A stretch of DNA of 64,000 nt, taken from the NCBI RefSeq assembly GCF_003385895.1, contig NZ_QRDQ01000007.1:992001-1056000 (forward strand). The letters run 5' to 3'. Below the pieces are notes generated by a model, which had not been told where the DNA came from, ran no database searches, and saw only the letters and a program-made list of their open reading frames with translations. Below, piece after piece: positions 36,355-45,525 of this stretch. How positions within the stretch are numbered: position 1 is the stretch's first letter; every line of letters starts with the position of its first letter. Source of the stretch: Flavobacterium cutihirudinis. Its GTDB lineage: Bacteria > Bacteroidota > Bacteroidia > Flavobacteriales > Flavobacteriaceae. The position numbers and the translations under genes were made by a program.

Positions 36355-38346
36355 TTAATTTTTCTTTTTTTTCACTATCAGATGCTTGCGGTTCACGTCA
36401 CCTGCAATAATATCAATTTCAGATTCAGAAAGATCCTGAATATCTTTTTTAATCTGCGCGTAATTTCTATTTACAATGCCATTTTCCAAACTGCGGACTG
36501 TAGGGAAATCTATATAATTTTCAGTTTCTTTCTGAAGTGCTTTATGATCGTTTAAAATTTCTGAGTGGAAACTTTTAAGATCAATCCTGCAGTCAGGATT
36601 ATCTGCCGTCATACCAACAAATTCCCCGGAACTCAGCGATGCAATTTTAGAGGCAGGAACGGCAGATTCAAGCTGGCGGGACCTGCTTATGGACGTATCT
36701 GAACTGTTAATGGAAAGGCTTTCACGTTCCTGCATGATCTTTCCAAAACGCTCAGAAAGCTGTTTGGCAGTATCCCCTGTAACTTGTCCTGAGATGATAT
36801 TTCCCGTAATGTTCATAATAACATCGGCCTGCTCACGGCCATAATCTTTTTTGAGCTGGCTAAAGTCCTGTATCCCCAAACAGGTACTGACTTTATTGCT
36901 TCTTGCTGTTGCAATCAAACTATCTATATTGTTTAGATATACGGTTGGAAATTCGTCAAATATCAGACTGCTTTTAAATTTATCCTTCTGGTTTACCTGT
37001 TTGACAAGGCGGTTGATATACAAAGAAAGTACGGCTCCATAAGTCTGTATTTTTTGCGGATTATTTCCCATGCAGACGATTTTAGGATCCCGTGGATTAT
37101 TAATATCAAGGGTAAAATCATTGCCGCAAAGCACATAATAAAGCTGAGGAGAGGAGAGTCTTGCCATTGCAATTTTAGCTGAAGCAATTTGTCCCTCAAG
37201 CTGCTCTGATGCCTCATTTAGATATGCGCTGACAAAGGGATTAATAAGCACTTCAATTTCTTTTTCAGATCTCAGCAGCGTAAATAAATTGTTATATTCC
37301 AGCTGCATGAGCTCAATCACATGCGGAAGGGTGCAGAATTCGCCATTGTTGTATTTTTTCAAATACCATATGACAGCGGTTAAAAAATTGATAGGGGATT
37401 CAACAAAAAAATCGCCTTGTTTTTTTATCCATTCGCGGTTGAGCCCCAAAAGGATGGTACGCGCAGATTCTGCTGCGTCGGTTATGTCTGTCATGGAAGA
37501 AGGCTCAAGGGGATTGCATCTGTGGGAGCGGGTGAGATCGTCAAAATTAATGACAAAAAACTTAGGCTCGATCAAATACAAATGCCTGTATTTCAAATAA
37601 GCATTGTAAGTGATTTTGGTAAGGTCATCAAACTTAAAATCATATACAAACATTGTGAATCCTTTAGCGATATGCTGGGTGATGATATGTCGGATCACAA
37701 AATAGGATTTACCTGATCCTGGAGAGCCGCATACCAGTAGACCTCGAAAAGGATTGATGATATTGATCCAGCTTTTTCTCACTTTATCCTTAAGATAATA
37801 CTTTGCAGGGAGATTAATGGAAAATTCATTTTCCAGAAGCCTTTCTTCCTGCGGAAATGTTTCATTTTCCCTATTGAAGATGTCACGTCCGTTTAAAGTC
37901 CTGCTGATCATTCTGCTGAGCAGTGTTCCTCCGGTAATCACCAGAAGAAAACCAAGAGAGGTCAAGCAGATATATACACCAAAAGCAGATAAATTTCCAA
38001 AGCTAAGCATCAAAATAAGCTGACTTCCAAAATATAAAAAAAGCCCTGAAGCGATAAAATATACAGACGTTTTAAGTCTTAATTTTTCATTCTTACGGCC
38101 CTTAGCGCCCATTAGGGAAATAAATACCAACAGCAGAGCCATAAACTTGGATTTAAGGAAGCTGCTGAAGATCCCAGTCCTGTAAATATTATCCAAAATC
38201 CGGTTGCTGAATTTCGATGTCAATCCTAAGTCTGCAAAAAAGCTGTAACCGTAATAATAAAAATGAATGCCCAAAATAATAATGCTAATCAGCCGGGTCA
38301 TATCCAAAATTTTTCTTAGTGCCTGTTCATTTTCTCCTGTCTGCAT
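36355..38346 (-). CDS. mobC: Type IV coupling protein (VirD4/TraG-like, MobC of Bacteroidota)
   Basis: A 663-aa inner-membrane ATPase that brings the relaxase-DNA complex to a type IV secretion channel. The N terminus has several membrane segments (within residues 15-165). Walker A is LLVCGSPGSGKSYFVIRH (about residue 205) and a Walker-B-like SSLIFDEFPTVYLN lies about residue 455. The typical later motifs CLGIQDFSQLKKDYG and NITGNIISGQVTGDTAKQLS are present. It is transcribed after the relaxase gene (21 nt apart). No other secretion genes are in the window. Confidence 0.88.
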   Translation of the reverse strand: MQTGENEQALRKILDMTRLISIIILGIHFYYYGYSFFADLGLTSKFSNRILDNIYRTGIFSSFLKSKFMALLLVFISLMGAKGRKNEKLRLKTSVYFIASGLFLYFGSQLILMLSFGNLSAFGVYICLTSLGFLLVITGGTLLSRMISRTLNGRDIFNRENETFPQEERLLENEFSINLPAKYYLKDKVRKSWINIINPFRGLLVCGSPGSGKSYFVIRHIITQHIAKGFTMFVYDFKFDDLTKITYNAYLKYRHLYLIEPKFFVINFDDLTRSHRCNPLEPSSMTDITDAAESARTILLGLNREWIKKQGDFFVESPINFLTAVIWYLKKYNNGEFCTLPHVIELMQLEYNNLFTLLRSEKEIEVLINPFVSAYLNEASEQLEGQIASAKIAMARLSSPQLYYVLCGNDFTLDINNPRDPKIVCMGNNPQKIQTYGAVLSLYINRLVKQVNQKDKFKSSLIFDEFPTVYLNNIDSLIATARSNKVSTCLGIQDFSQLKKDYGREQADVIMNITGNIISGQVTGDTAKQLSERFGKIMQERESLSINSSDTSISRSRQLESAVPASKIASLSSGEFVGMTADNPDCRIDLKSFHSEILNDHKALQKETENYIDFPTVRSLENGIVNRNYAQIKKDIQDLSESEIDIIAGDVNRKHLIVKKKKN

Positions 38347-38367
38347 AACTGTAATTTTTAGAATTTA

Positions 38368-39651
38368 TTAATTATTTGAAAGACCCTTTCTTTTTCTTCT
38401 TTTCTTTTTTTTCCTCAGTGCCGCAGGAAGATAACTGCCGGGATATTCCTTTTCAAAGAGACTGCTGATAAATTCCTGCAATGGCTGTGGGGATAGGTTC
38501 TTTGACGTCAGAATGTCCTGTATTTCCAAAAGGATTTTGATTGCAGGATCTTTTAGAAATTCAGATGTAAAAGCAATATTTGCAACATCTGCTTTCGTGT
38601 TTCTGCACCCCTGCAGTACAGCTGCAGCAGAGAATTCTTTTCCCAGCTCGCTTCCGTTGCAAACCTGTTTTGAAACATGGTCTATATAAGTAAGGCCATA
38701 CAATGAACCATTTTGGGCAAGCCTTTGAACCAATGTTATTCCGTGGGATTCCAGAACAAGAGCCAGTTCCTGCAGAGATGGTGTTTCTGATTGGAAAACA
38801 GAACGTACCTCATTTTTTATTCTAAGACCGGGTCTTGAATTCTTAATCCTGTTTTCTTCAAATTTTCCCTCAAGGTACCTAAGGGTTGGCTTGTTATAAA
38901 AATCGCTGGCTTTAATAGGAACACCGATCTGTTTGCCATCTTTGTCCACTATGCGGTAAACCAATCCTCCGCCTTTAAAAACACGTGAACTTTCAGAGCC
39001 CCGGTCGGCCATTACATTGTAAAGGTTCAGGACTGCATTAAGCTGCGGAAGGCTTTTATACTGATAGGTATTCAGTACAAAATCCAGTACTTTGGCAACT
39101 GCTTTTTTGGACTGGATTTTTCCATAACTTACTATGGAGGGGTTTATAGGTTCTAGGCTGTAATTGACCTGCTTTTCCCGGCCTTGTGCTTTTATGAGAT
39201 TAAAATCCTTTTCAATTTTTATACGGGCATTCTCAGACTGGTTTCGGCCAATATTCTGCATATCAATTCTTCTGCCGTCTGGTTTGACTTTTACTGAAAT
39301 TATATGAATGTGCGGATGTGCTGCATCAAAGTGCTGATAGACCAGAAATGGCTGTTCGCTGAATCCGATTTCAGCCATATAGGTATTGGCGATATCCATC
39401 AGTCTTTCCGGGTTCAGATCTTTCTCCAAGGGATGAAAATTAAGGGATATATGAACACTACCGCGCTTGACATTTTCATTAAGTTCCAATTGATTAAGCA
39501 GCAGATTTATTTTTAGTGAACTGCTCAGATGGTTGTGATCTGCAGGATAATTTCTCTCACCAATACACAGTGCATCACCAAGAGAAACTTTGTTTTCGTT
39601 GTAATGAAATATCCTTCTTACCGACTGTCCAGTCTTGATTACTGCAACCAT
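38368..39651 (-). CDS. mobB: HUH relaxase (MobB-type mobilisation protein)
   Basis: A 427-aa relaxase that nicks oriT and stays bound to the 5' end. The HUH metal motif is AHPHIHIISVKV (His112, His114, His116), with the third His region QHFDAAHPH just before. Candidate catalytic Tyr lies in the N-terminal part (RRIFHYNENK). The C-terminal half is a helical region found in Bacteroidota MobB proteins, ending in a Lys/Arg run (LRKKKKRRKRKGLSNN). The gene overlaps its accessory-protein gene by 13 nt and precedes the coupling protein gene. This mob set matches self-transmissible or mobilisable elements of the Bacteroidota. Confidence 0.88.
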   Translation of the reverse strand: MVAVIKTGQSVRRIFHYNENKVSLGDALCIGERNYPADHNHLSSSLKINLLLNQLELNENVKRGSVHISLNFHPLEKDLNPERLMDIANTYMAEIGFSEQPFLVYQHFDAAHPHIHIISVKVKPDGRRIDMQNIGRNQSENARIKIEKDFNLIKAQGREKQVNYSLEPINPSIVSYGKIQSKKAVAKVLDFVLNTYQYKSLPQLNAVLNLYNVMADRGSESSRVFKGGGLVYRIVDKDGKQIGVPIKASDFYNKPTLRYLEGKFEENRIKNSRPGLRIKNEVRSVFQSETPSLQELALVLESHGITLVQRLAQNGSLYGLTYIDHVSKQVCNGSELGKEFSAAAVLQGCRNTKADVANIAFTSEFLKDPAIKILLEIQDILTSKNLSPQPLQEFISSLFEKEYPGSYLPAALRKKKKRRKRKGLSNN

Positions 39652-40028
39652 TTTTCAGCGAGTTTTAATACACAGTTTTTTATTTTTTCAATGGAATCAA
39701 AAAGTATTTCTTTCTGCTCCAGTGATGCATAAATCCAATCCCTGAATTCAGGAATCTGCTGCAGGGTATGAAGCTTTTTCACCATCTGGTTATAATTGTT
39801 TCCAACCGCATTCAGGTCTGCTCGGAGCCTGCTGATCTCTAAAATAAAATCATCAACAGACTGGTTTCTGTATTTTAGAATTACTGGTTTTCCAAGCATA
39901 TTTTTTCTGGCAAAATCGCTGAGTTTGGGACATAGTGATTTTTCAAATCTTCTTTGAAGAAGGTTCATTTCTTCTGTCGTAAGCCGAAGGTGGACCCACT
40001 TGATACGGTTTGTGTTTTTCTCTTTCAT
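39639..40028 (-). CDS. mobA: Mobilisation accessory protein (MobA-type, relaxosome)
   Basis: A 129-aa basic protein of the relaxosome accessory family (bacterial mobilisation protein/MobC Pfam family). Its N terminus has the ribbon-helix-helix-like IKWVHLRLTTEEMNLLQRRF stretch, followed by LSDFARKNMLGKPV and a helical region containing LNAVGNNYNQMVKKLH, the LNxxGxNxNQ motif typical of these proteins. It binds oriT and positions the relaxase. It overlaps the relaxase start by 13 nt; oriT-like repeats lie just upstream of its own start. Confidence 0.88.
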   Translation of the reverse strand: MKEKNTNRIKWVHLRLTTEEMNLLQRRFEKSLCPKLSDFARKNMLGKPVILKYRNQSVDDFILEISRLRADLNAVGNNYNQMVKKLHTLQQIPEFRDWIYASLEQKEILFDSIEKIKNCVLKLAEKWLQ

Positions 40029-40094
40029 CTCGTTTCATTTTCATTTCTAAAACCATATTTTTCTTAAAATTTCTCTGCCGGCGAGTTTCGAGCC

Positions 40095-40165
40095 ATTGGG
40101 CAGCCAGAGAGCGGTTGTGATACAACCGGACATCTGGCCGACTGCAGGAACGATGCAGTCTTTGA
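40095..40165. other. Candidate origin of transfer (oriT)
   Basis: Two perfect inverted repeats stand immediately upstream of mobA: CGGTTGT-GAT-ACAACCG (40112-40128) and GACTGCA-GGAACGA-TGCAGTC (40140-40160). Short inverted repeats next to the mob operon are where oriT and its nic site lie in related elements. The nic site itself cannot be read. Confidence 0.5.
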
Positions 40166-40368
40166 GCTTCTTTAAAGAATTGCATAGAGAATTATGAGTT
40201 ATAGGACTCCTTATAAATTCTATAGAGTGGCTCTTCCTTTATAAATCAAAGTACGAATGTAGGAAAGCCAGAAATGCCGGGCAATCATCACCAGATTTTG
40301 ACGTGAATAAACTCAAGGGAGCTTCTTATTTTTACATCAAATAGTATTAATCTAAAAACGTTGAAATT

Positions 40369-40653
40369 ATGATTACAAAAAATGAAGTTTCCAAGGTATA
40401 TGATACTGTGCTGAGTACACCTGGAATGAGCGAGCTGGTGAAGATTGATTTGAAAATTTCACGAAAAAATGTATTGCTGCTGAGCCATGTCATCAGTAAA
40501 GGGCTGGATCCAAAAACCGAAGATTCAGGACTGCTGGCCGGAATCTCGGAACAAGGAATCTCGGACCTCAAAAATCTTTCCGAAGAGTGCCTGCAGAAAG
40601 CAGGACTTGTGGAACTAAATCAAAAGCTGATAACACTCAGCGGAAGTCTCTAA
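40369..40653 (+). CDS. Small conserved mobile-element protein
   Basis: A 94-aa protein, probably helical and soluble, with no family name I can give. Readable segments are KVYDTVLSTPGMSELVKIDLK and the repeat of Leu/Asp-rich helices to the end. It is divergent from mobA and followed by a strong terminator, so it is a single-gene transcription unit. Position suggests control of transfer or a stress function of the element; this is inference. Confidence 0.65.
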   Translation: MITKNEVSKVYDTVLSTPGMSELVKIDLKISRKNVLLLSHVISKGLDPKTEDSGLLAGISEQGISDLKNLSEECLQKAGLVELNQKLITLSGSL

Positions 40654-40681
40654 GAAAGAAAGGAGCATTCTAAAAACGATG

Positions 40682-40720
40682 AGCGCTTAATAGATAAAAA
40701 TTATTTGTTAAGCGCTTTTC
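40682..40720 (+). terminator. Intrinsic terminator below the small mobile-element gene
   Basis: Nine-bp arms AGCGCTTAA (40682-40690) and TTAAGCGCT (40708-40716), a 17-nt loop and a following TTTTC tail, 29 nt after the stop codon of the plus-strand 94-aa gene. Confidence 0.75.
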
Positions 40721-40744
40721 TCATGTCAGTACTTCTGTACGAAA

Positions 40745-40778
40745 TTGGCACGTTTTTTAAAACTTTTGGCACGTTTTT
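40745..40778 (+). promoter_or_regulatory. Direct repeat TTGGCACGTTTTT, possible sigma-54-type promoter
   Basis: TTGGCACG occurs at 40745-40752 and again at 40766-40773, each followed by a T run, 21 nt apart, on the same face of the helix. TGGCACG is the -24 element of sigma-54 promoters; the -12 element (TTGC) is not exact at either copy. The sites lie about 100 nt ahead of the MauE-like gene start. Confidence 0.45.
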
Positions 40779-40875
40779 GATAACCTCGGTTCAAAATAAC
40801 ACCTCTACATTTGCTAATGATCTTTTTTGCTTTTGCCGGCATTCTCGAAATAGGAATATTATAAACTTTTTGATT

Positions 40876-42393
40876 ATGAAACTACGATTCAATTTTAAAA
40901 GTGTTTTTATAGAAGCAGTCAGCCTTTTGTTTGTTTTATTATTCGTCTATGCTGCGATCGCAAAATTTCTTGACTTTGAGAATTTTCAGATTCAATTGGG
41001 ACAGTCTCCGCTATTAAGTGTATTTGCATCCTGGATAGCGTGGCTTGTTCCCATAATTGAATTGCTGATAGCTATACTGCTGGTGATTCCAAAATTTCGA
41101 AATATTGGTTTGTGGGCTTCATTCAGCCTGATGATTATGTTTACCGTTTATATTTTTATTGTACTGCATTATAGTTCCTTTGTTCCCTGTTCCTGCGGTG
41201 GTATATTAGAAAAAATGAGCTGGAACGTACACCTGATTTTTAATATAATTTTTGTTATTCTTGCAGTAGCGGCAATATTGTTCAATATGAAGATAAAACA
41301 GACAAATACCGCTCGTGCAAAATATCTAAAAACCTTTAAAGGACTGGCAGGCATAACGGCTTTCAGTACATTGGCAGTAGTCATTTTGTTTTTGTCTTCT
41401 GAGAATATTATGCACAATGAAAACCCTTTTATAAGACGTTTTCCTCCACATCCTGCAGAGTTCTCGAATGCTATTGACCTAAAATTCAATTCGTTTTATT
41501 TTGCAGGTTTCAGCAATAAAAGATTATATCTTGGAAATTTTACCACGCCCTCCAAAATCATTTCTCTGAATGAAAATTTAGGTGACTGGCAGGTTAAAAA
41601 TATACAATTTGATCCCAAAGATATACCCTTTAAAATCGTAACTACTGCCGTAAGAGATTCATTTTTTTATCTTGTCGACGGAAGCGTACCTAAAATTTTC
41701 AGGGGTAGTTTAACGGACTGGAGAATTAACAAAGAACTCAAGGGCACTCCATATTTTAATAGAGCTGTACCAATTGATAGTAATAATATTGTTTTCAGAT
41801 CAAATAACGGTAGAAAATTGACTAGTGTACTTGGGGTTTATACCGCAGCTGAAACCCCTGCCATACATTACAACAAAAAACTTCTGCAGCAGCAGATTGA
41901 CGGCATTTTTGATACTGACGGAACATTGCTATACAGTGAAAAAATGCACAAAATTATTTATGTCTATTATTACCGCAATGAATTTGTAGTTGCAGATAAA
42001 TCAGGTTTTCTAAGTTTCAGAGGCAACACAATAGATACTACAAAGTATGCGAAGATAAAGGTCGCAACACTTAAGAATGGAACCCAATATGCGATGTCAT
42101 CTCCTTCCTATGCCATTAATGCACATGCTGCCGTCTGGCAGAATCTTCTGTATGTTCATTCCACAGCAAAAGGCAGGTTTGAGAGTAAGTCGGTCAGGGA
42201 GAAATCATTTGTAATAGATGTATATGACCTAAATAAAAACAATTATTTATTCAGTTTTCCAATCTATCATACCAGCAGCGATAAACTGGTTTCCCTTCTA
42301 GTAACGGACGCACATCTTTATGCAATAATAGGAAATGAATTGGTTGTCTATGAATTGAGAGACGCACTGAGAAAAGAAATAAAATCTATTTGA
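40876..42393 (+). CDS. MauE/DoxX-like redox membrane protein with a large extracytoplasmic domain
   Basis: Started at the ATG at 40876; the frame is open further upstream but only across the TTGGCACG repeats. The 505-aa protein has a MauE-like four-helix membrane domain (residues about 15-150) with AAIAKFLDFENFQIQLGQSPLL and the thiol motif FVPCSCGGILEKMSW on the loop before the third or fourth helix. Another membrane segment (about 160-180) leads to a beta-rich outer domain of about 310 residues with no family I can name (repeated IIFR, FYLVDG, VYYYRNEF strands, propeller-like). MauE proteins support disulfide formation. The next gene makes a small secreted protein with four cysteines, a possible client. 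Confidence 0.75.
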   Translation: MKLRFNFKSVFIEAVSLLFVLLFVYAAIAKFLDFENFQIQLGQSPLLSVFASWIAWLVPIIELLIAILLVIPKFRNIGLWASFSLMIMFTVYIFIVLHYSSFVPCSCGGILEKMSWNVHLIFNIIFVILAVAAILFNMKIKQTNTARAKYLKTFKGLAGITAFSTLAVVILFLSSENIMHNENPFIRRFPPHPAEFSNAIDLKFNSFYFAGFSNKRLYLGNFTTPSKIISLNENLGDWQVKNIQFDPKDIPFKIVTTAVRDSFFYLVDGSVPKIFRGSLTDWRINKELKGTPYFNRAVPIDSNNIVFRSNNGRKLTSVLGVYTAAETPAIHYNKKLLQQQIDGIFDTDGTLLYSEKMHKIIYVYYYRNEFVVADKSGFLSFRGNTIDTTKYAKIKVATLKNGTQYAMSSPSYAINAHAAVWQNLLYVHSTAKGRFESKSVREKSFVIDVYDLNKNNYLFSFPIYHTSSDKLVSLLVTDAHLYAIIGNELVVYELRDALRKEIKSI

Positions 42394-42494
42394 ATTTCAT
42401 TTATAATAGAAAAATAAACTGGCCAGTTTCAGGAGAAAAAGATCGAACTCCTGTAAAAAAAAGCAGATCCTATATTAATTTAAAAAATACAATT

Positions 42495-42764
42495 ATGAAA
42501 ACGTTAAATTTAAAAAACATGCTTCCAGCTGCAGTAATTGCAATGGCTGTCGGAGGTGCATTTATGACCACATCTATGCAGAGCTCTTCCAAACTTGCTC
42601 AAAAAGATGGATACACAAGAAATAGTCAAAATGAATGTAGCACAATTCAGGTTAACTGTAGTGATAACCCTCTTAACAGTTTTTGCCGCGTATCAGGTGC
42701 ACAGGCGTATGAAAAGCCGGAGGACAGCAACATCTGTACTACGCCATTATACAAACCTGATTAA
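42495..42764 (+). CDS. Small secreted four-Cys protein (DUF6520 family)
   Basis: An 89-aa protein started at the ATG at 42495 (an open extension upstream has no signal peptide). It has a signal peptide (about residues 1-25, PAAVIAMAVGGAFMT) and a short mature part with four cysteines (NECSTIQVNCSD, SFCRVSGAQ, NICTTPLY) and the end YEKPEDSNICTTPLYKPD within the family's usual form. DUF6520 proteins are frequent in flavobacteria, often beside MauE/DoxX-like genes; their job is unknown. It shares the operon of the MauE-like gene above. Confidence 0.8.
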   Translation: MKTLNLKNMLPAAVIAMAVGGAFMTTSMQSSSKLAQKDGYTRNSQNECSTIQVNCSDNPLNSFCRVSGAQAYEKPEDSNICTTPLYKPD

Positions 42765-42797
42765 GTATGTTATCGCGTATTTGATTCTGTTATTTGA

Positions 42798-42832
42798 AAA
42801 TGCAGTTCCACAAAATGGAACTGCATTTGTTT
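42798..42832 (+). terminator. Intrinsic terminator between convergent genes
   Basis: Perfect 12-bp arms AAATGCAGTTCC (42798-42809) and GGAACTGCATTT (42817-42828), 7-nt loop, then a T-rich tail. It ends the plus-strand MauE/DUF6520 transcript and may also serve the minus-strand peptidase gene that stops at 42847. Confidence 0.85.
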
Positions 42833-42846
42833 TGTGGTTGAGTGAA

Positions 42847-45513
42847 TCACATCATGCCATCAGTGATCCATTGGCATGTTTTTTCATTTTTTAGGAAATA
42901 GTCAAACCATTGCAAAATCCGGACTGTAATATCTTTTTGTGCAGATGGATCAGAGATTACATGACCCTCATTAGGATATAGCAGCATAACGCTTTTTTTT
43001 CCAAGTCTTCGCAGTGCCAGATAGTATTCCTTGCTTTGATGAGTATCTACCTGCTTGTCGTCTTTGCCTGTCCATAAAAGCAAAGGGATTGTGACTTTTT
43101 CTGCATGCACCAAAGGGGAATTGCGAGCATAAGACTGCGGTGCTTCAAATGGTGTTTTTCTCATATTCCATTCCTCATCTTCAAAGCGCCAAAACTCAGG
43201 TTTGCCTGAAGCTTGGCTGACAGTAAAATAAAAGCTGTTAAGATCGGTTATTGCGCCACTGGGAACTGCTGCCGAAAACAGATTAGTCTGCGATACTATA
43301 AATGAGGTTTCATAGCCTCCCCATGAATGACCCATAAGCCCAATCTGCCCAGGATTTATCTTCCCTGAATCAAGCATTTTCTGTGTGGCTGATATAACAC
43401 AGTCAGTGGCAGATATTCCCGGATTTTCCTGCTCGTTTACAATATCAGGAAGCAATACAAAATAGCCCTCTGAGGTAAAGAGTGTAGGATTGAAACCACT
43501 TTCATTCTTCCAAGTCGGATTGGAATATAGATGAAGTTCCTGAGATTGAAGTTCATAAATATTAACAATCATAGGATACTTTTTAGCTGGGTCATAGTCG
43601 GCAGGGTATAATAGTACACCCTTAAGATTTTGCTTTTTGGAATTTCGATAATCAAACAATTCAGAATGGCCCCAGAAATATTTTTTATGCTGCGGATTGC
43701 TTTTATAAAAAGGGATTATTTTTCCCTTGCCTGCCGCGAACATTAATTGGGGCGGCACATCATATTTCTGCTGTCTGAAAAATAGTTTTCCTTTTTTTTC
43801 GGCATAGGTGAGCTCATCAACATAGAAGTCTCCATATACGATTGGTTCTGCACCAGAGGCAGTTTTCCATTTGTAAAACCCTGTCTTACCATCTGCACCT
43901 TTCGCGCGAAGCATCAAACTGTCGTTTAAATCGTAAACTTCCGCTTTTATGCCATCGTAGATTTTGTTAAGTCCAAGTCTGCCCGGAAATTCTGCTATAC
44001 GAAAAATAATTTTTGATTCACGTCCGCGGGTAAGCCTGCGAAAATTGTTTCCATCAGGAGCAACCGCCCAGATATCAAATTCGTCATATATTAATATTTC
44101 TTTGTCATTGATGCTCCAGCCCGGACTTCCGCAGGTCGATTCGGGTACCAGGGTCTGGTTTTTTGACATGAATTTAACACCAATTTTAGCCGTTAAATTC
44201 GTATGTGTCTGTAATAGGACATCATAGACCCACCAGTTTTCTTCCTTAAAATAGGTTATAAATTTTCCTGTTGGAGACGGCAGGGGAGACCGGCTGTGAC
44301 GAAATTGTTTTTTCAAAAAAACTTTTTTTTCAAATGACATGAGATTCATGATATAAAAATCACTGGGACCACTTTCACTAAACTGCGGTTCATAGTCCTT
44401 TGGATTAAAAAGGACAGCATTTTGGAGATTTCCTGTCAGCATGATCTTGGGAATTTCTGCAGTGGAAACAGGGGTAAAAAGATCGGTCTGCGGGAGCCAG
44501 ACGGCAATTTTCAAAGAATTTGCAAAATTCCCCATTCTTACATTATATGGATAAATCCACTGATCATTAGTATTCCAGATTTCAACAATTGATTTTTCTG
44601 ATGCACTTGATGTGGCGGCTTGTCTTTTGATTGCAAAAAAAACATTCTTAAGGTCATCTGAAATTCTTATTTTGTAATAGGGATCATAAACGATAGCGGT
44701 CTGATCGGGAAAATCAGAACGGGTCTCTGTATTAAATTCATATAGTTTTTTCTCCTTCAGGGCGTAATAAAAAAGTGAGGTTATTTTACCTTGGTCTGGC
44801 TGGCTTAGAAATGCGAGTGCCTCACCCTTGCTCTGCCAAGTAAGACTGATATAATGATTTTTATTATTGGAAACTATCGTTTTTGGTTGATTAGACTTTT
44901 TCAGATCAATAAGATTGACGGTGAGTTGATCTTTTGACGAAACTGCATAAACCAGCTGACGTCCGGAGGGGCTAAGCGAAAAATCATTTACATTTTGAAT
45001 TTCCTTGACTGCTCCTGTTGCGAGCGACCAGATTTTGAGATTGTTTTTTTTATCAGCAGTTTGGATAAGTACAATCAGGTTACCTGTCTCATCACAATAT
45101 TCGAATCGTTTTACACTGCGGATTGTCTTCTGCGAAGCTGTCTTAAGATTTAATACACTTATTTCTGCTGCCATCTGACAGATAAAAAAACTGTTTTTTG
45201 TGAAAACGGAATTCTCACCGCGGGGAAAAGAATGGATTTTGTTATTCGTCATATTTTGGACAAATAACGTATCATTGCCATTTTCGTAGGTCATTTTAAA
45301 ACTAGCCCAATTCTCATCAGGTGAAATTCTATCCAGATGTGTTTGGCCCCACAAGGGATAATCTGAAGGATCCAAATGCTTTTTTTGCCCTGCCTGCCCC
45401 CATAAGGGACAGGCTACTAATGGCAAAATAAAAAATAAAAATAAAATTCCTGTATCCAAAAACAGACAGGACTGCTGAGTAAAACTATTTCTGTATTCAA
45501 AGTTTGCTGACAT
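42847..45513 (-). CDS. S9 family (prolyl oligopeptidase-like) serine peptidase
   Basis: An 888-aa exported peptidase. The N terminus has a hydrophobic export segment (about residues 20-40, LFLFFILPLVACPLWG, with a lipobox-like LVAC). A beta-propeller domain follows (many repeated strands, about residues 50-600), then the alpha/beta-hydrolase with GLMGHSWGGYETSF (nucleophile Ser in GHSWGG), TGKDDKQVD (Asp) and LLYPNEGHVISDP (His). It would trim peptides taken up or exposed at the cell surface. It is the third gene of the susC-susD operon, 12 nt below susD, and probably prepares the substrate of that transporter. Confidence 0.88.
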   Translation of the reverse strand: MSANFEYRNSFTQQSCLFLDTGILFLFFILPLVACPLWGQAGQKKHLDPSDYPLWGQTHLDRISPDENWASFKMTYENGNDTLFVQNMTNNKIHSFPRGENSVFTKNSFFICQMAAEISVLNLKTASQKTIRSVKRFEYCDETGNLIVLIQTADKKNNLKIWSLATGAVKEIQNVNDFSLSPSGRQLVYAVSSKDQLTVNLIDLKKSNQPKTIVSNNKNHYISLTWQSKGEALAFLSQPDQGKITSLFYYALKEKKLYEFNTETRSDFPDQTAIVYDPYYKIRISDDLKNVFFAIKRQAATSSASEKSIVEIWNTNDQWIYPYNVRMGNFANSLKIAVWLPQTDLFTPVSTAEIPKIMLTGNLQNAVLFNPKDYEPQFSESGPSDFYIMNLMSFEKKVFLKKQFRHSRSPLPSPTGKFITYFKEENWWVYDVLLQTHTNLTAKIGVKFMSKNQTLVPESTCGSPGWSINDKEILIYDEFDIWAVAPDGNNFRRLTRGRESKIIFRIAEFPGRLGLNKIYDGIKAEVYDLNDSLMLRAKGADGKTGFYKWKTASGAEPIVYGDFYVDELTYAEKKGKLFFRQQKYDVPPQLMFAAGKGKIIPFYKSNPQHKKYFWGHSELFDYRNSKKQNLKGVLLYPADYDPAKKYPMIVNIYELQSQELHLYSNPTWKNESGFNPTLFTSEGYFVLLPDIVNEQENPGISATDCVISATQKMLDSGKINPGQIGLMGHSWGGYETSFIVSQTNLFSAAVPSGAITDLNSFYFTVSQASGKPEFWRFEDEEWNMRKTPFEAPQSYARNSPLVHAEKVTIPLLLWTGKDDKQVDTHQSKEYYLALRRLGKKSVMLLYPNEGHVISDPSAQKDITVRILQWFDYFLKNEKTCQWITDGMM

Positions 45514-45525
45514 AACAAGTTTTAT

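Noticed and set aside
36355..40028. Full conjugation system
   Set aside because: Coupling protein, relaxase and accessory protein are present but no secretion-channel (tra/trb) genes or integrase, so only mobilisation is claimed.
39943..40185. 80-codon minus-strand frame over the start of mobA
   Set aside because: It overlaps mobA in another frame and runs over the inverted repeats of the candidate oriT.
40705..40875. N-terminal extension of the MauE-like gene
   Set aside because: Runs across the TTGGCACG repeats; the ATG at 40876 gives the normal membrane-protein start.
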